Assembly (NCBI RefSeq): GCF_900141745.1
Contig: NZ_FSRM01000001.1
Location: 2,480,001 to 2,544,000 of the forward strand
DNA from: Paraburkholderia phenazinium
GTDB lineage: Bacteria > Pseudomonadota > Gammaproteobacteria > Burkholderiales > Burkholderiaceae
DNA: 64,000 nucleotides
Direction of reading: 5' to 3'
Both the position numbers and the translations under genes were made by a program. Within the stretch, counting starts at the first letter, position 1; every line of letters begins with the position of its first letter. A model generated the notes under the pieces. The model had not been told where the DNA came from. It worked only from the letters and a program-made list of their open reading frames with translations, and made no database searches. Positions 1 to 9,831 of the stretch are shown piece after piece.

Positions 1-162
1 AGAGGGCGCGGCGCCTTCGCCCGGACAACCGGCGCACGCCTGAGTGTGGCGTAGATCACGGCGCAACTGCGGGCCTTACGGCAGGCGTAGTCCACGTAGA
101 TTGACATCCGAAACAACACCTATAGCAGCCCCACGCCTCAACTTACGACCCCACGCAGACTT
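1..162. other. Left-edge non-coding stretch before the permease genes
   Basis: No complete gene is visible here. Short open frames run in from the left edge and stop within the first 60 bases (stops near 41-43 and 52-54), so the end of an upstream gene may be present. By analogy with related importers that gene would be the ABC ATPase partner of the two permeases that follow, but too few residues are visible to identify it. The remaining ~110 bases show no convincing hairpin or promoter. Confidence 0.3.
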
Positions 163-1269
163 ATGATTTTTCCGTATCGACTCGAAGCCCGCACTGCGCC
201 CTCACGCTCGATGCAGCTCGCTGTGCCGCTGATCGCCGCAGTGCTCACGCTTGCGCTCGGCTTCCTGATTTTCGGCCTGGTCGGCCGCGATCCGCTGGAG
301 GCGATGCACGCGTTCTTTATCGAACCGCTGTCCGATGTGAACGGCTGGTCCGAACTGCTGCTCAAGGCGTCGCCCTTGTGCCTGATCGGACTGGGTCTCG
401 CGATCGGCTATCGCGCCAACGTCTGGAACATTGGCGCCGAAGGGCAGATGCTGCTCGGCGGTATTGCCGCGAGCGGCGTGGCGATCTATTTCGATCAGGC
501 GAGTGGCTGGTGGATTCTGCCGACCATGATGCTGGCGGGTATCGCCGGCGGCATGGTGTGGGCGGCGATTCCCGCGTTCCTGAAGAGCCGCTACAACACC
601 AACGAGATTCTCACGAGCCTGATGCTCACCTACGTCGCGGCCCAGTTGCTGATCTATCTGGTGAGCGGTCCGTGGCGCGATCCGCAGGGCATGAATTTTC
701 CGCTCTCCGAAATGTTCAGCGGCGACGCGCTGTATCCGACGTTCTCCGGCGACTGGCACTGGAAATTCCTGCGCGGCACGCGTCTGAATGCGTCGATCTT
801 CGTCACGCTCGTGGCGATCCCGCTCGTATGGCTGTTCATGCGCAAGAGCTTTGCCGGCTTCCGTATGAACGTGGGCGGCCTCGCTCCGCTAGCCGCGCGC
901 TACGCCGGCTTCTCCGACAAGAAAACCATCTGGACCTCGCTTCTGATCAGCGGCGGTCTCGCCGGGCTGGCGGGCATGGGCGAAATCTCCGGGCCGATTG
1001 GCCAGTTGCAGGCCACCTGGTCGCCGGGCTATGGCTTCACCGCGATCATCGTCGTGTTCGTGGGGCGCTTGCATCCTGTCGGGATCGTGCTGGCGAGCCT
1101 GCTGATGGCACTGCTGTATCTCGGCGGTGAGGCGGTGCAGACCTCGATGCAGTTGCCGCAGGCGCTTTCCGGCGTGTTCCAGGGGCTGCTGCTGTTCTGC
1201 CTGCTGGGTGCCGACCTGTTTGTGAATTACCGCGTGCGCCGTCGCAATACGACCGCTCACGCGAACTAA
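163..1269 (+). CDS. Nucleoside/BMP-type ABC transporter permease 1
   Basis: A 368-residue inner-membrane permease of the BPD_transp_2 family (as in RbsC and the YufP/NupP type). It has about nine hydrophobic segments and a conserved run near residues 85-105 (IGYRANVWNIGAEGQML) typical of nucleoside and simple-sugar importers. Together with the next permease and the lipid-free binding protein it should form a nucleoside (purine/pyrimidine) importer; the substrate is inferred from the BMP-type binding protein. The next gene starts 29 bases downstream in the same orientation, so the three genes are probably one operon. The ATPase is not in the window. Confidence 0.9.
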   Translation: MIFPYRLEARTAPSRSMQLAVPLIAAVLTLALGFLIFGLVGRDPLEAMHAFFIEPLSDVNGWSELLLKASPLCLIGLGLAIGYRANVWNIGAEGQMLLGGIAASGVAIYFDQASGWWILPTMMLAGIAGGMVWAAIPAFLKSRYNTNEILTSLMLTYVAAQLLIYLVSGPWRDPQGMNFPLSEMFSGDALYPTFSGDWHWKFLRGTRLNASIFVTLVAIPLVWLFMRKSFAGFRMNVGGLAPLAARYAGFSDKKTIWTSLLISGGLAGLAGMGEISGPIGQLQATWSPGYGFTAIIVVFVGRLHPVGIVLASLLMALLYLGGEAVQTSMQLPQALSGVFQGLLLFCLLGADLFVNYRVRRRNTTAHAN

Positions 1270-1298
1270 AGCCCACTGATTTTCCCCGACCCGGTCTT

Positions 1299-2228
1299 AT
1301 GGATATTCAACAAGCTAGCGCGCTCACCTCGAGCGCCGTCACCGCCGCGATTCCGCTGATGTTTGCGGGCGCCGGCGAACTCGTCACCGAGAAATCGGGG
1401 GTCCTGAATCTGGGCGTGGAAGGCATGATGCTGATGGGCGCCGTCAGCGGTTACGCAGTCACTGCCGTCACCGGTAGTCCGTGGCTCGGCGTGCTGGCGG
1501 CGATTGCGGCCGGGCTCGCCATGTCGCTGCTATTCGGCTTTCTCACGCTGACGATGCTGGCCAATCAGGTTGCCACCGGTCTTTCGCTGACGATCTTCGG
1601 CATCGGCTTGTCCGCTTATGTCGGCAAGCCGTACACGTCGGCGGCGGTGCGCGCGTCGATCGATACGTGGACGATTCCTCTGCTCTCGAAGATTCCTGTG
1701 CTTGGGCCCGCATTCTTCAGTCTGACGCCGCTCGATTACCTCGCCTTCATCATGTTCGCTGTTGTGGGCTGGTTTCTCTACCGCACGCGTGCCGGCCTCG
1801 TGCTGCGCTCGGTGGGTGAGTCGCCGCAGGTGGCGCATTCGGTGGGCTTTCCCGTGATCGGTGTGCGTTACGGCGCGGTTGCATTCGGCGGCGGCATGGC
1901 GGGTCTGGCCGGCGGCTACTACTCGATCGTCAATCTGCACCTCTGGCAGGAGCAGCTCACTTCCGGCCGCGGCTGGATCGCGCTTGCGCTGGTGGTGTTC
2001 TCGACGTGGCGCCCGGGGCGTCTCCTGATCGGCGCGTTGCTGTTCGGCGCAGTGACCGGCCTGCAGTTTTATGCGCAGGCGATTGGCGTGCCGGTTCCAA
2101 CCCAGTTCCTCGCGATGCTGCCCTATGTCGCCACGATCGTGGTGCTGGTGCTGATCTCGCGCAATCCGAACACGATCCGCCTGAACGCGCCAGCCTCGCT
2201 CGGCAAGCCGTTCTTTGCGGCGGGCTAG
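1299..2228 (+). CDS. Nucleoside/BMP-type ABC transporter permease 2
   Basis: A 309-residue permease of the same superfamily, the shorter partner of the pair (YufQ/NupQ type). Near residues 25-45 it carries the family pattern (AGELVTEKSGVLNLGVEGMM), followed by alternating hydrophobic segments to the C-terminus. It forms the second half of the membrane channel with the upstream permease. A 116-base gap separates it from the binding-protein gene, possibly allowing separate control of the binding protein. Confidence 0.9.
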   Translation: MDIQQASALTSSAVTAAIPLMFAGAGELVTEKSGVLNLGVEGMMLMGAVSGYAVTAVTGSPWLGVLAAIAAGLAMSLLFGFLTLTMLANQVATGLSLTIFGIGLSAYVGKPYTSAAVRASIDTWTIPLLSKIPVLGPAFFSLTPLDYLAFIMFAVVGWFLYRTRAGLVLRSVGESPQVAHSVGFPVIGVRYGAVAFGGGMAGLAGGYYSIVNLHLWQEQLTSGRGWIALALVVFSTWRPGRLLIGALLFGAVTGLQFYAQAIGVPVPTQFLAMLPYVATIVVLVLISRNPNTIRLNAPASLGKPFFAAG

Positions 2229-2344
2229 GGATCAGCGCGCCACGCGCGCTCGAGTTTCAAATCAGGTTTCAGATTCACTCCATATGCAGTATGTACAAAC
2301 CCGCTTCACGGCTTGAACGAATCAATCACACGACAGGAGAAAAC

Positions 2345-3439
2345 ATGAAGAGAAGAAATCTGCTGACCGCCGCGGCGCTGGGTACGCTTTCGCTCAGTCT
2401 CGGCGTCACGCTGACGCAACCGGCACAGGCGGCCGATGTGCCCGGCGTCGCATTCGTCTACCTCGGCAACCCAGGGGATGCCGGCTGGACCTATGCGCAC
2501 GATCAGGGCTCGAAGGAAGTCGAGGCCAAGTTCGGCAGCAAGATCAAGGTCACCCGCGTCGAGAACGTGCCGGAATCGGCCGACTCGGAGCGCGTGTTCC
2601 GCGATCTGGCGAACAAGGGCAATAAGATCATCATCGGTTCGAGCTTCGGCTATCAGGATTTCGAACTGAAGGTTGCGAAGGATTTCCCGGACACCGTGTT
2701 CCTGCACGCCACCGGCTACAAGAAGGCGCCTAACTTCGGCACCTATGACGTGCGCATGTATCAGGGCGCGTACCTCGCCGGCGTCGCCGCAGGCTACGTG
2801 ACGAAGACCAATACGCTCGGCTTCGTGGCATCGGTGCCGATTCCCGAAGTGATCCGCAACATCAACGCGTACACGCTCGGCGCGCGTTCGGTCAATCCGA
2901 AGGTCCACACCAAGGTCATCTGGATCAACAGCTGGTTCGATCCGGGCAAGGAAAAGCAGGCCGCGGAAACGCTGATCGGCCAGGGCGCCGACGTGCTGCT
3001 GCAGAACACCGATTCGAGCGCCACGCTGGCCACGGCTTCGGAAAAGCACGTGCATGCATTCGGCTGGGATTCGGACATGAAGAAGTTCGGTCCTGACGCG
3101 CACCTGGGTTCGGTGGTCGGCAACTGGGGCGTGTACTACACGGCGGTGGTCCAGCAGGTGCTGGATGGCAAGTGGAAGAACGATCCGGTGTGGTGGGGCA
3201 TTCCGCAGAAGGCCGTCAGCCTGGATGACCTGAACACGTCGGCGATTCCGGCCAATGCGCTGAAGGATGTCGCAACGAAGCGCGACCAGATCGCAAGCGG
3301 CAAGTGGGATGTGTTCGCAGGTCCGATCAAGGACCAGTCGGGCAACGTGAAGGTGCCGGCCGGCAAGACGCTGGCCGATCCGGAACTGCAGCGTCTGAAC
3401 TGGTATGTGGAAGGCGTGGACGGCGACTTGCCGAAGTAA
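2345..3439 (+). CDS. BMP/Med-family ABC transporter substrate-binding protein
   Basis: A 364-residue periplasmic binding protein. The start at 2345 is preceded by an ACAGGAG ribosome binding site and gives a clear signal peptide (MKRRNLLTAAALGTLSLSLG, cleavage after AQA near residue 29). The mature part matches the basic membrane protein (BMP/Med/PnrA) family, including GDAGWTYAHDQG near residue 45 and HAFGWDSDM in the C-terminal lobe. In PnrA and related proteins this fold binds purine nucleosides. There is no lipobox cysteine, so it is likely soluble in the periplasm. A strong terminator follows, ending the operon. Confidence 0.92.
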   Translation: MKRRNLLTAAALGTLSLSLGVTLTQPAQAADVPGVAFVYLGNPGDAGWTYAHDQGSKEVEAKFGSKIKVTRVENVPESADSERVFRDLANKGNKIIIGSSFGYQDFELKVAKDFPDTVFLHATGYKKAPNFGTYDVRMYQGAYLAGVAAGYVTKTNTLGFVASVPIPEVIRNINAYTLGARSVNPKVHTKVIWINSWFDPGKEKQAAETLIGQGADVLLQNTDSSATLATASEKHVHAFGWDSDMKKFGPDAHLGSVVGNWGVYYTAVVQQVLDGKWKNDPVWWGIPQKAVSLDDLNTSAIPANALKDVATKRDQIASGKWDVFAGPIKDQSGNVKVPAGKTLADPELQRLNWYVEGVDGDLPK

Positions 3440-3544
3440 TCGCCACGCGCGTTGGCGGGTGCGACGCGGGTGACTGCCGGCGCCGCGTGCCGGTCAACGC
3501 AGACAGTCGACCAGGCGGCGGTTTAGCAACCGCTGCTTTCAAGG

Positions 3545-3573
3545 GCTGCGTCCTCACGGACGCAGCTTTTTTT
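3545..3573 (+). terminator. Intrinsic terminator after the BMP importer operon
   Basis: A perfect 9-bp stem (GCTGCGTCC / GGACGCAGC) with a four-base loop is followed directly by seven T residues. It lies about 105 bases after the binding-protein stop and just before the end of the convergent dodecin gene. The T-run is on the plus side only. Confidence 0.9.
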
Positions 3574-3575
3574 AC

Positions 3576-3782
3576 TTATTCGATCCGCAGACCGACCTTG
3601 ATGGTCACCTGCCAGTGCACGACCTTGTCGTCTTCGATGTGACCCCGCGTCTCTGTCACTTCGAACCAATGCAGATTGCGCAGGGTCTTGGACGCTTTTG
3701 CAATGGCGGTGCGAATCGCATCGTCGCTCGATTTCTCAGACGATCCGGTCAGTTCGATCTGCTTGTATACGTGGTCTTTCAT
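3576..3782 (-). CDS. Dodecin family flavin-binding protein
   Basis: A 68-residue protein ([15 protein letters not shown]...) with the dodecin pattern: an N-terminal beta strand [11 protein letters not shown], a central helix ([15 protein letters not shown]) and the strand pair [14 protein letters not shown] / [14 protein letters not shown]. Dodecins form hollow dodecamers that store riboflavin or FMN, using a conserved Trp (here in HWFEV). The start at 3782 sits 5 bases after an AAGGAGG ribosome binding site; an upstream in-frame ATG at 3785 is only 2 bases from it, and longer starts would include the site in the coding region. The gene is convergent with the BMP operon. Confidence 0.88.
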   Translation of the reverse strand: MKDHVYKQIELTGSSEKSSDDAIRTAIAKASKTLRNLHWFEVTETRGHIEDDKVVHWQVTIKVGLRIE

Positions 3783-3934
3783 CATCTCCTCCTTCATCTT
3801 CGGGTTAGTGAAAAAAGTATAGGCAATCGCGCCCCATTCGCATTGCTGGGTTGTTCCGCACATGGCATGCCCGGGACGGAGTGGTCTCCGAAGGCGGTAA
3901 AAGCGGCTATGCGCGGGCTAACATCTTGATAACC

Positions 3935-3943
3935 TGCTAAAAT
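3935..3943 (+). promoter_or_regulatory. Candidate extended -10 promoter for the ABC-F gene
   Basis: TG-C-TAAAAT forms an extended -10 element about 40 bases before the GTG start at 3983. No good -35 box is seen, as expected for an extended -10 promoter. Assigned by pattern only. Confidence 0.35.
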
Positions 3944-3982
3944 ATTGGGTTGTTCGCCGCATATTCATTCAAAGGACGCGCC

Positions 3983-5575
3983 GTGCTGTCTACCGCCAAT
4001 ATCACCATGCAATTCGGGCCAAAGCCCCTCTTCGAGAACATCTCCGTCAAATTCGGGGGAGGGAACCGCTATGGCCTGATTGGTGCAAACGGCTGCGGCA
4101 AGTCGACCTTCATGAAGATTCTTGGCGGCGATCTGGAACCGAGTTCGGGCAACGTGATGCTCGAACCGAATGTGCGTCTGGGCAAATTGCGCCAGGACCA
4201 GTTCGCATACGAAGACGTGCGCGTGCTCGATGTAGTGATGATGGGCCACGCGGAAATGTGGGCCGCCATGACCGAGCGCGATGCGATCTATGCGAATCCG
4301 GACGCTACCGACGACGACTACATGCACGCCGCCGAACTCGAAGCGAAGTTCGCCGAGTACGACGGCTACACGGCCGAAGCGCGTGCGGGCGAACTGCTGC
4401 TCGGTATCGGCATTGCGATCGAAGACCACAACGGCCCGATGAGCAACGTGGCGCCGGGCTGGAAGCTGCGCGTGCTGCTCGCCCAGGCGCTGTTCTCGAA
4501 GCCGGACGTGCTGCTGCTGGATGAGCCGACCAACAACCTGGACATCAACTCGATCCGTTGGCTGGAAGACGTGCTCAACCAGTACAACTCGACGATGATC
4601 ATCATCTCGCACGATCGACACTTCCTGAACCAGGTCTGCACTCACATGGCAGACATGGACTACGGCACGCTGAAGGTTTATCCGGGCAATTACGACGACT
4701 ACATGCTGGCCAGCACGCAGGCTCGCGAGCGTCAGCAGAATGCCAATGCGAAGGCGAAGGAACGTGTCGCCGATCTGCAGGACTTCGTACGCCGCTTCTC
4801 GGCCAACAAGTCGAAGGCCCGCCAGGCCACCAGCCGTCTGAAGATGATCGACAAGATCAAGATCGAGGAATTCAAGCCCTCGTCGCGGCAGAACCCGTTT
4901 ATCCGCTTCGAATACGAGAAGAAGCTGCACAACATCGCCGTGGTGGCCGACAGCATCACGAAGAAGTACGAACGCACGATTTTCAGCAACTTCAGCATCA
5001 GCGTGCAGCCGGGCGAGCGCATTGCCATCATCGGCCAGAACGGCGCCGGCAAGACCACGCTGCTGCGTTCACTGCAGGGTGGCATCAAGACTGAGCACGG
5101 TACGGTGAAGTGGGCCGAAAACGCGAATGTCGGTTATATGCCGCAGGACACGTACGAAGAGTTTCCGGACGACATCACGCTGATGGACTGGATCGACGGC
5201 TACCGCCAGGAAGGCGACGACGAGCAGATGGTGCGCGGCACGCTGGGCCGGCTGCTGTTCAATGCGGACGACATCCGTAAGTCGGTGAAGGTGCTTTCGG
5301 GTGGCGAGAAGGGCCGCATGATCTGGGGCAAGCTGATGCTGGGCCGCCACAACGTGCTGCTGATGGACGAGCCGACCAACCACATGGACATGGAGTCGAT
5401 CGAATCGTTGCAGATCGCGCTCGACAAATACGATGGCACGCTGATTTTCGTGTCGCACGACCGTGAGTTTGTGAGCGGGCTGGCGAACCGGATTATCGAA
5501 GTGCGCACGGATGGCACGCTGTACGACTTCGGCGGCAATTACGAGGATTTCCTGGCTAGCCAGGGCGTGCAGTAA
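3983..5575 (+). CDS. ybiT: ABC-F family ATPase, YbiT type
   Basis: A 530-residue soluble protein with two ABC ATPase domains and no membrane segment. The first Walker A (GANGCGKST) is near residue 37 and the second (GQNGAGKTT) near residue 354; both halves have Walker B LLLDEPTN / [11 protein letters not shown]. The linker between them is the ABC-F arm region ([20 protein letters not shown]). The N-terminus ([17 protein letters not shown] after GTG initiation) is close to E. coli YbiT. ABC-F proteins bind the ribosomal E site and modulate translation. The GTG at 3983 follows an AAAGGA site; an upstream ATG at 3950 lacks one. Confidence 0.93.
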   Translation: MLSTANITMQFGPKPLFENISVKFGGGNRYGLIGANGCGKSTFMKILGGDLEPSSGNVMLEPNVRLGKLRQDQFAYEDVRVLDVVMMGHAEMWAAMTERDAIYANPDATDDDYMHAAELEAKFAEYDGYTAEARAGELLLGIGIAIEDHNGPMSNVAPGWKLRVLLAQALFSKPDVLLLDEPTNNLDINSIRWLEDVLNQYNSTMIIISHDRHFLNQVCTHMADMDYGTLKVYPGNYDDYMLASTQARERQQNANAKAKERVADLQDFVRRFSANKSKARQATSRLKMIDKIKIEEFKPSSRQNPFIRFEYEKKLHNIAVVADSITKKYERTIFSNFSISVQPGERIAIIGQNGAGKTTLLRSLQGGIKTEHGTVKWAENANVGYMPQDTYEEFPDDITLMDWIDGYRQEGDDEQMVRGTLGRLLFNADDIRKSVKVLSGGEKGRMIWGKLMLGRHNVLLMDEPTNHMDMESIESLQIALDKYDGTLIFVSHDREFVSGLANRIIEVRTDGTLYDFGGNYEDFLASQGVQ

Positions 5576-5608
5576 GCAAGAGGCGCTTGTCGCTTCACGA
5601 TGTAACTT

Positions 5609-5646
5609 GCGTTGTAGCCATCGTGACCTGACGATGGTTACAACGC
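5609..5646. repeat. Long inverted repeat downstream of the ABC-F gene
   Basis: A 16-base arm pair (GCGTTGTAGCCATCGT / ACGATGGTTACAACGC) with one G-T mismatch and a six-base loop. No T-run follows on either strand, so it is not a classic terminator. It lies 34 bases after the ABC-F stop within the 377-base gap before cyoA and could end or stabilise the ABC-F transcript. The rest of this gap shows no other clear structure. Confidence 0.5.
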
Positions 5647-5935
5647 GATTCCCGCAGTAACGCGATTCGATCGCGCCTCAATCTCCCCCAGTTTTCCATT
5701 CTTCTACCTCCCCACGAATGCCTGGCAGCTTGCCGGCAATCGCGTCGTTGCTCGCTGTTTACCTGCTCGGTCCCGCGTGCCGTCCCCGCCTCCACAAAAA
5801 ATGACATCCGCTCTGCGCTTTCCTTGGCGGAGATCAAATTTCGCCTGAGCTTTCACTCGTAGAATCCGGCGGCGTACGCATTTAACTGCGTGGGTTGCGT
5901 GTTGCGAAGATGCAGCGGATTTCAGGGGTGGTTCA

Positions 5936-5956
5936 ATGAAAAGCAGGCAAATATGA
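5936..5956 (+). other. Possible six-codon leader frame before cyoA
   Basis: ATG AAA AGC AGG CAA ATA TGA encodes MKSRQI. It is preceded by GGGGTGG, a plausible ribosome binding site, and its TGA overlaps the cyoA ATG as ATGA. The arrangement would allow translational coupling of cyoA, whose own ribosome binding site is weak. It may equally be a chance frame. Confidence 0.3.
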
Positions 5957-6849
5957 TGAACAAGGGAGTCCTTAACGACAGGGTATGGATACCCCTGGGG
6001 GGCGCGTTGGCTGCATGCCTTTCCGGTTGCAGCAAGCTCGATGTGCTCGATCCGAAAGGCAGCATTGGCGCGGCGGAAAAATCGCTGATCGGCACAGCGA
6101 CCTACACGATGCTGATTGTCGTGGTGCCGGTCATCCTGATGACGCTCTGGTTCGCCTGGCGCTACCGGGCCAGCAACCGCGGCGCGACCTACGCGCCGAA
6201 ATGGGCGCATTCCACGGCGATCGAAGTGGTGATCTGGACGGTGCCGTCCATCATCATTCTGTGTCTCGGGGTGCTGACGTGGAAGACCACGCACGAGCTC
6301 GATCCCTACAAGCCCATCGAATCGGCCGTGAAACCGATCAACGTCGAGGTCGTGGCGCTCGACTGGAAATGGCTTTTCATCTATCCGGATCTCGGCATTG
6401 CATCGGTCAATCAACTGGCTTTCCCGGTGGGTACGCCCGTTAATTTCATGATCACGTCGGACTCGGTCATGAATTCGTTCTTCATTCCGCGTCTGGGCAG
6501 CCAGATCTACGCCATGGCGGGCATGCAGACCCAGTTGCATCTTGTCGCCGATGAAGCGGGCGACTATGCCGGCGTGTCGGCCAACTTCAGCGGCAGGGGC
6601 TTCTCCGACATGAAGTTCCGGGCGCTCGCCACCAATCCCGAGCAGTTCAACGCGTGGGTGGAGAAGGTCAAGGCGTCGTCGGGCCGGCTCGACATGAACG
6701 AATACAACACCGTGGCACAGCCCAGCGAGAAGGCGCCCGTGCGCTACTTCTCATCGGTCGATCCGAAGCTGTTCCACAACATCATTGCGAAGTACAACAA
6801 CGGCAACGTTCTCGATCTGCAGAACAGCAATTGCAGTACGAAGGGGTAA
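5953..6849 (+). CDS. cyoA: Cytochrome bo ubiquinol oxidase subunit II
   Basis: A 298-residue lipoprotein subunit. The N-terminus has a type II signal with lipobox LSGC at about residues 23-26, then two membrane helices ([20 protein letters not shown] and [19 protein letters not shown]) and a periplasmic cupredoxin domain without the CuA ligands, as in quinol oxidases. Residues [20 protein letters not shown] are diagnostic of CyoA. First gene of cyoABCD; cyoB starts 3 bases after its stop. An ATG one codon later (5956) is an alternative start. Confidence 0.95.
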   Translation: MMNKGVLNDRVWIPLGGALAACLSGCSKLDVLDPKGSIGAAEKSLIGTATYTMLIVVVPVILMTLWFAWRYRASNRGATYAPKWAHSTAIEVVIWTVPSIIILCLGVLTWKTTHELDPYKPIESAVKPINVEVVALDWKWLFIYPDLGIASVNQLAFPVGTPVNFMITSDSVMNSFFIPRLGSQIYAMAGMQTQLHLVADEAGDYAGVSANFSGRGFSDMKFRALATNPEQFNAWVEKVKASSGRLDMNEYNTVAQPSEKAPVRYFSSVDPKLFHNIIAKYNNGNVLDLQNSNCSTKG

Positions 6850-6852
6850 CAC

Positions 6853-8862
6853 ATGTTCGGAAAACTGACACTATCGGCGATTCCGTTCGATCAGCCCATC
6901 ATCATGGGCGCGGGCGCCCTGATGGCGGTCCTCGTCCTTGCCACGCTCGGCGCGTTGACGTGGTTCGGCAAATGGAAATGGCTGTGGAGCGAATGGCTCA
7001 CCAGCGTCGATCACAAGCGGATCGGCGTCATGTATATCGTGGTTGCGGTATTGATGCTGCTGCGCGGCTTTGCGGACGCGGTCATGATGCGCCTGCAACT
7101 GGCGCTCGCCTATCACTCGCCGGGCTATCTGCCGCCGCATCACTACGACCAGATCTTCACGGCACACGGCGTCATCATGATCTTCTTCATGGCGATGGCG
7201 TTGATGGTGGGTCTGTTCAACCTGATCGTGCCGCTGCAGATCGGAGCGCGTGATGTCGCGTTCCCGTTCCTGAACTCGCTCAGCTTCTGGATGACCGCGA
7301 TCAGCGCGATTCTGATCAACCTGTCGCTGGTGATCGGTGAGTTTGCGCAGGTTGGCTGGCTCGCGTATCCGCCGCTTTCCGAACTGCAGTTCAGTCCGGG
7401 TGTGGGGGTGGACTACTACATCTGGAGTCTGCAACTGTCGGGCGTGGGCACGTTGATCACGGGTATCAACTTCTTTGTCACCATCATCCGGATGCGCGCA
7501 CCGGGCATGTCGCTGATGAAGATGCCGGTGTTCACGTGGACCGCGTTGTGCTCGAACGTGCTGATCATGGCGACGTTCCCGATCCTGACCATTGCGCTCG
7601 CGCTGCTCGGTCTGGACCGTTACCTCGGCATGCACTTCTTCACGAATGATGGCGGCGGCAACGCGATGATGTATCTGAACCTGATCTGGGCCTGGGGTCA
7701 CCCCGAGGTCTACATTCTGGTTCTGCCGGCCTTCGGCATCTATTCGGAAGTCATCGCGACCTTTGCGAAGAAGCCGCTGTTCGGTTACCGGACGATGGTT
7801 TACGCCTCGTGTGTGATCACGGTACTGGCGTTCCTCGTCTGGCTGCATCACTTCTTTACGATGGGCTCGGGTGCGGATGTCAATGCGTTCTTCGGCATTA
7901 TGACCATGGTCATTGCCATCCCGACCGGCGTGAAGGTGTTCAACTGGCTGTTCACGATCTACCGTGGACGCCTCGAATTCACCGCCCCGGTGCTGTGGAC
8001 GATCGGCTTCATGATTACGTTCACGATCGGCGGCATGACCGGCGTGATGATGGCCATCCCCGGTGCGGACTTCGTCCTGCATAACAGCCTGTTCCTGATC
8101 GCCCACTTCCATAACGCCATCATCGGCGGCGTGGTGTTCGGCTATCTGGCTGGCGTCCACTACTGGTTCCCGAAGGTGTTCGGCATCAAGCTGAACGAAA
8201 AACTCGGCAAGGCCGCGTTCTGGCTGTGGTTTGTCGGTTTCTACGTATCGTTCATGCCGCTCTATGTGCTCGGCTTCATGGGCATGACGCGACGTCTGAA
8301 CCACTACGACAACCCGGCATGGCATCCGTGGCTGATCGCCGCGGCTTGCGGTGTGGTGTTTATTGCGCTGGGTGTGGTTTGCCAGGTTCTGCAGGTGATC
8401 GTCAGCGTGCGCAACCGCAAGCTGCCCGAATACCGCGATGCGACGGGCGATCCGTGGGATGGCCGAACGCTCGAATGGGCCACGGCGTCGCCGCCGCCCG
8501 TCTATAACTTTGCAACGATCCCGGTGGTGCATGAACTCGATGCCTTCACGCATATGAAGGAAACCGGGCAGGGCCTCGGCAAGGTGGCGGTATACCGCGA
8601 CATTCATATGCCGTCGAATACGAGCGCAGGCCTCTTTATTGGCATCTTCAGCCTGTTGCTGGGCTTCGCCGGAGTCTGGCATATCACGTGGCTCGCGGTG
8701 GCAGCGCTGGTCGCCATCATGGCGACGGTGATCGGGCGCAGCTTCGGCGATAACGACGGCTACATGATCCCCGCCGAGACGGTCCGGAGGATCGAAGAGG
8801 AGGGCGGCAGGGCAGGCGAAACGAAGCATGACGAGCGGCTTGCCGCTGCGGAGGTCAACTGA
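6853..8862 (+). CDS. cyoB: Cytochrome bo ubiquinol oxidase subunit I
   Basis: A 669-residue heme-copper oxidase subunit, close to the 663 of E. coli CyoB. The family residues are visible: AHGVIMIFF with the low-spin heme histidine near residue 107, [17 protein letters not shown] with the CuB histidine and cross-linked Tyr near 280-290, the HH pair in WLHHFFTMG near 335, and the heme histidines in [13 protein letters not shown] near 420. It catalyses ubiquinol oxidation and O2 reduction coupled to proton pumping. Its TGA overlaps the ATG of cyoC by one base. Confidence 0.97.
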   Translation: MFGKLTLSAIPFDQPIIMGAGALMAVLVLATLGALTWFGKWKWLWSEWLTSVDHKRIGVMYIVVAVLMLLRGFADAVMMRLQLALAYHSPGYLPPHHYDQIFTAHGVIMIFFMAMALMVGLFNLIVPLQIGARDVAFPFLNSLSFWMTAISAILINLSLVIGEFAQVGWLAYPPLSELQFSPGVGVDYYIWSLQLSGVGTLITGINFFVTIIRMRAPGMSLMKMPVFTWTALCSNVLIMATFPILTIALALLGLDRYLGMHFFTNDGGGNAMMYLNLIWAWGHPEVYILVLPAFGIYSEVIATFAKKPLFGYRTMVYASCVITVLAFLVWLHHFFTMGSGADVNAFFGIMTMVIAIPTGVKVFNWLFTIYRGRLEFTAPVLWTIGFMITFTIGGMTGVMMAIPGADFVLHNSLFLIAHFHNAIIGGVVFGYLAGVHYWFPKVFGIKLNEKLGKAAFWLWFVGFYVSFMPLYVLGFMGMTRRLNHYDNPAWHPWLIAAACGVVFIALGVVCQVLQVIVSVRNRKLPEYRDATGDPWDGRTLEWATASPPPVYNFATIPVVHELDAFTHMKETGQGLGKVAVYRDIHMPSNTSAGLFIGIFSLLLGFAGVWHITWLAVAALVAIMATVIGRSFGDNDGYMIPAETVRRIEEEGGRAGETKHDERLAAAEVN

Positions 8863-9470
8863 TGTCACATACAACTCATCTTGCTACACCTGGCGCGCTG
8901 GAAAGCGAGCACGCGCCGTCCCATTCGGTATTCGGGTTCTGGCTCTATCTGATGACCGACTGCGTGCTGTTCGCCTCGCTGTTCGCGGTGTTTGCCGTGA
9001 TGGCGCAGCAGTTCGCAGGCGGTCCCACCGGAAAGGATCTGTTCGATATCCCGGGCGTCGCGCTGGAGACGGCGGTACTTTTGCTGAGCAGTATCACCTA
9101 CGGCTTCGCCATGCTCGGTGCGCATAAGCGCAAGTCGGGCGTCGTGCTCGGTTGGCTCGCGATCACCTTTGTTCTGGGTCTGGCGTTTCTCTGGTTCGAA
9201 GTGCAGGAGTTCTCGCACCTGATCGCTGAAGGCGCCGGGCCGAGCCGCAGCGCGTTCCTCTCGTCCTTTTTCACGCTGGTCGGCACGCACGGTTTGCACG
9301 TCACGGTGGGCCTTATCTGGATGGTCGTGCTCGCCGTGCAGATCGTCCTCAAGCCTGAGATGTCCGAGCGCGAGGTTACGCGTCTCGCGTGCCTGAGTCT
9401 CTTTTGGCATTTTCTCGACATCGTGTGGATCTGTGTGTTTTCGTTTGTCTATCTTGGGAGCGTGCTTTAA
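8862..9470 (+). CDS. cyoC: Cytochrome bo ubiquinol oxidase subunit III
   Basis: A 202-residue protein with five membrane helices of the COX3 family, the same length as E. coli CyoC. Conserved stretches include FGFWLYLMTDCVLFASLFAV at about residue 25 and SFFTLVGTHGLHVTVGLIWM at about 140. It is a structural subunit of the quinol oxidase. Overlaps cyoB by one base and is directly followed by cyoD. Confidence 0.96.
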   Translation: MSHTTHLATPGALESEHAPSHSVFGFWLYLMTDCVLFASLFAVFAVMAQQFAGGPTGKDLFDIPGVALETAVLLLSSITYGFAMLGAHKRKSGVVLGWLAITFVLGLAFLWFEVQEFSHLIAEGAGPSRSAFLSSFFTLVGTHGLHVTVGLIWMVVLAVQIVLKPEMSEREVTRLACLSLFWHFLDIVWICVFSFVYLGSVL

Positions 9471-9803
9471 ATGGCTCATACCCAATCGCTTCATGAAGAA
9501 GAATCGCACGGCAGCGTATCCGGCTACGTCGCAGGTTTCGTGCTGGCGGTGCTGCTGACGGCCGCGTCGTTTGGTCTCGTCGTGCGCGGCGTTCTCCCGC
9601 CGCAGATAGCAATGATCGCGCTAGCCGTATTGGCGTTGGTGCAGATCGTCGTTCATCTGGTGTTTTTCCTGCACCTGAATACGTCGTCCGGGCAACGTTG
9701 GAATGTGATGGCGTTTTGCTACACCGCGGTGGCCGCGATCATTCTGATCGGCGGCACGATGTGGGTGATGCATAACGTCAGCACGAACATGATGTCGCGG
9801 TAA
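9471..9803 (+). CDS. cyoD: Cytochrome bo ubiquinol oxidase subunit IV
   Basis: A 110-residue protein with three membrane helices, matching the COX4_pro/CyoD family (GSVSGYVAGFVLAVLLTAAS at the N-terminus and VVHLVFFLHLNTSSGQRWN in the middle). It starts at the base after the cyoC stop. It assists assembly of the CuB site in subunit I. No cyoE heme O synthase follows; the next gene, 28 bases on, is a flavoprotein. Confidence 0.94.
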   Translation: MAHTQSLHEEESHGSVSGYVAGFVLAVLLTAASFGLVVRGVLPPQIAMIALAVLALVQIVVHLVFFLHLNTSSGQRWNVMAFCYTAVAAIILIGGTMWVMHNVSTNMMSR

Positions 9804-9831
9804 TTGCGCGCAGCGTTCCCCTGGAGACCTC

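Noticed and set aside
6871..8874. A 667-codon open frame on the minus strand opposite cyoB
   Set aside because: His/Arg/Asp-rich translation with no family resemblance; it mirrors the codon pattern of the clear cyoB gene in high-GC DNA.
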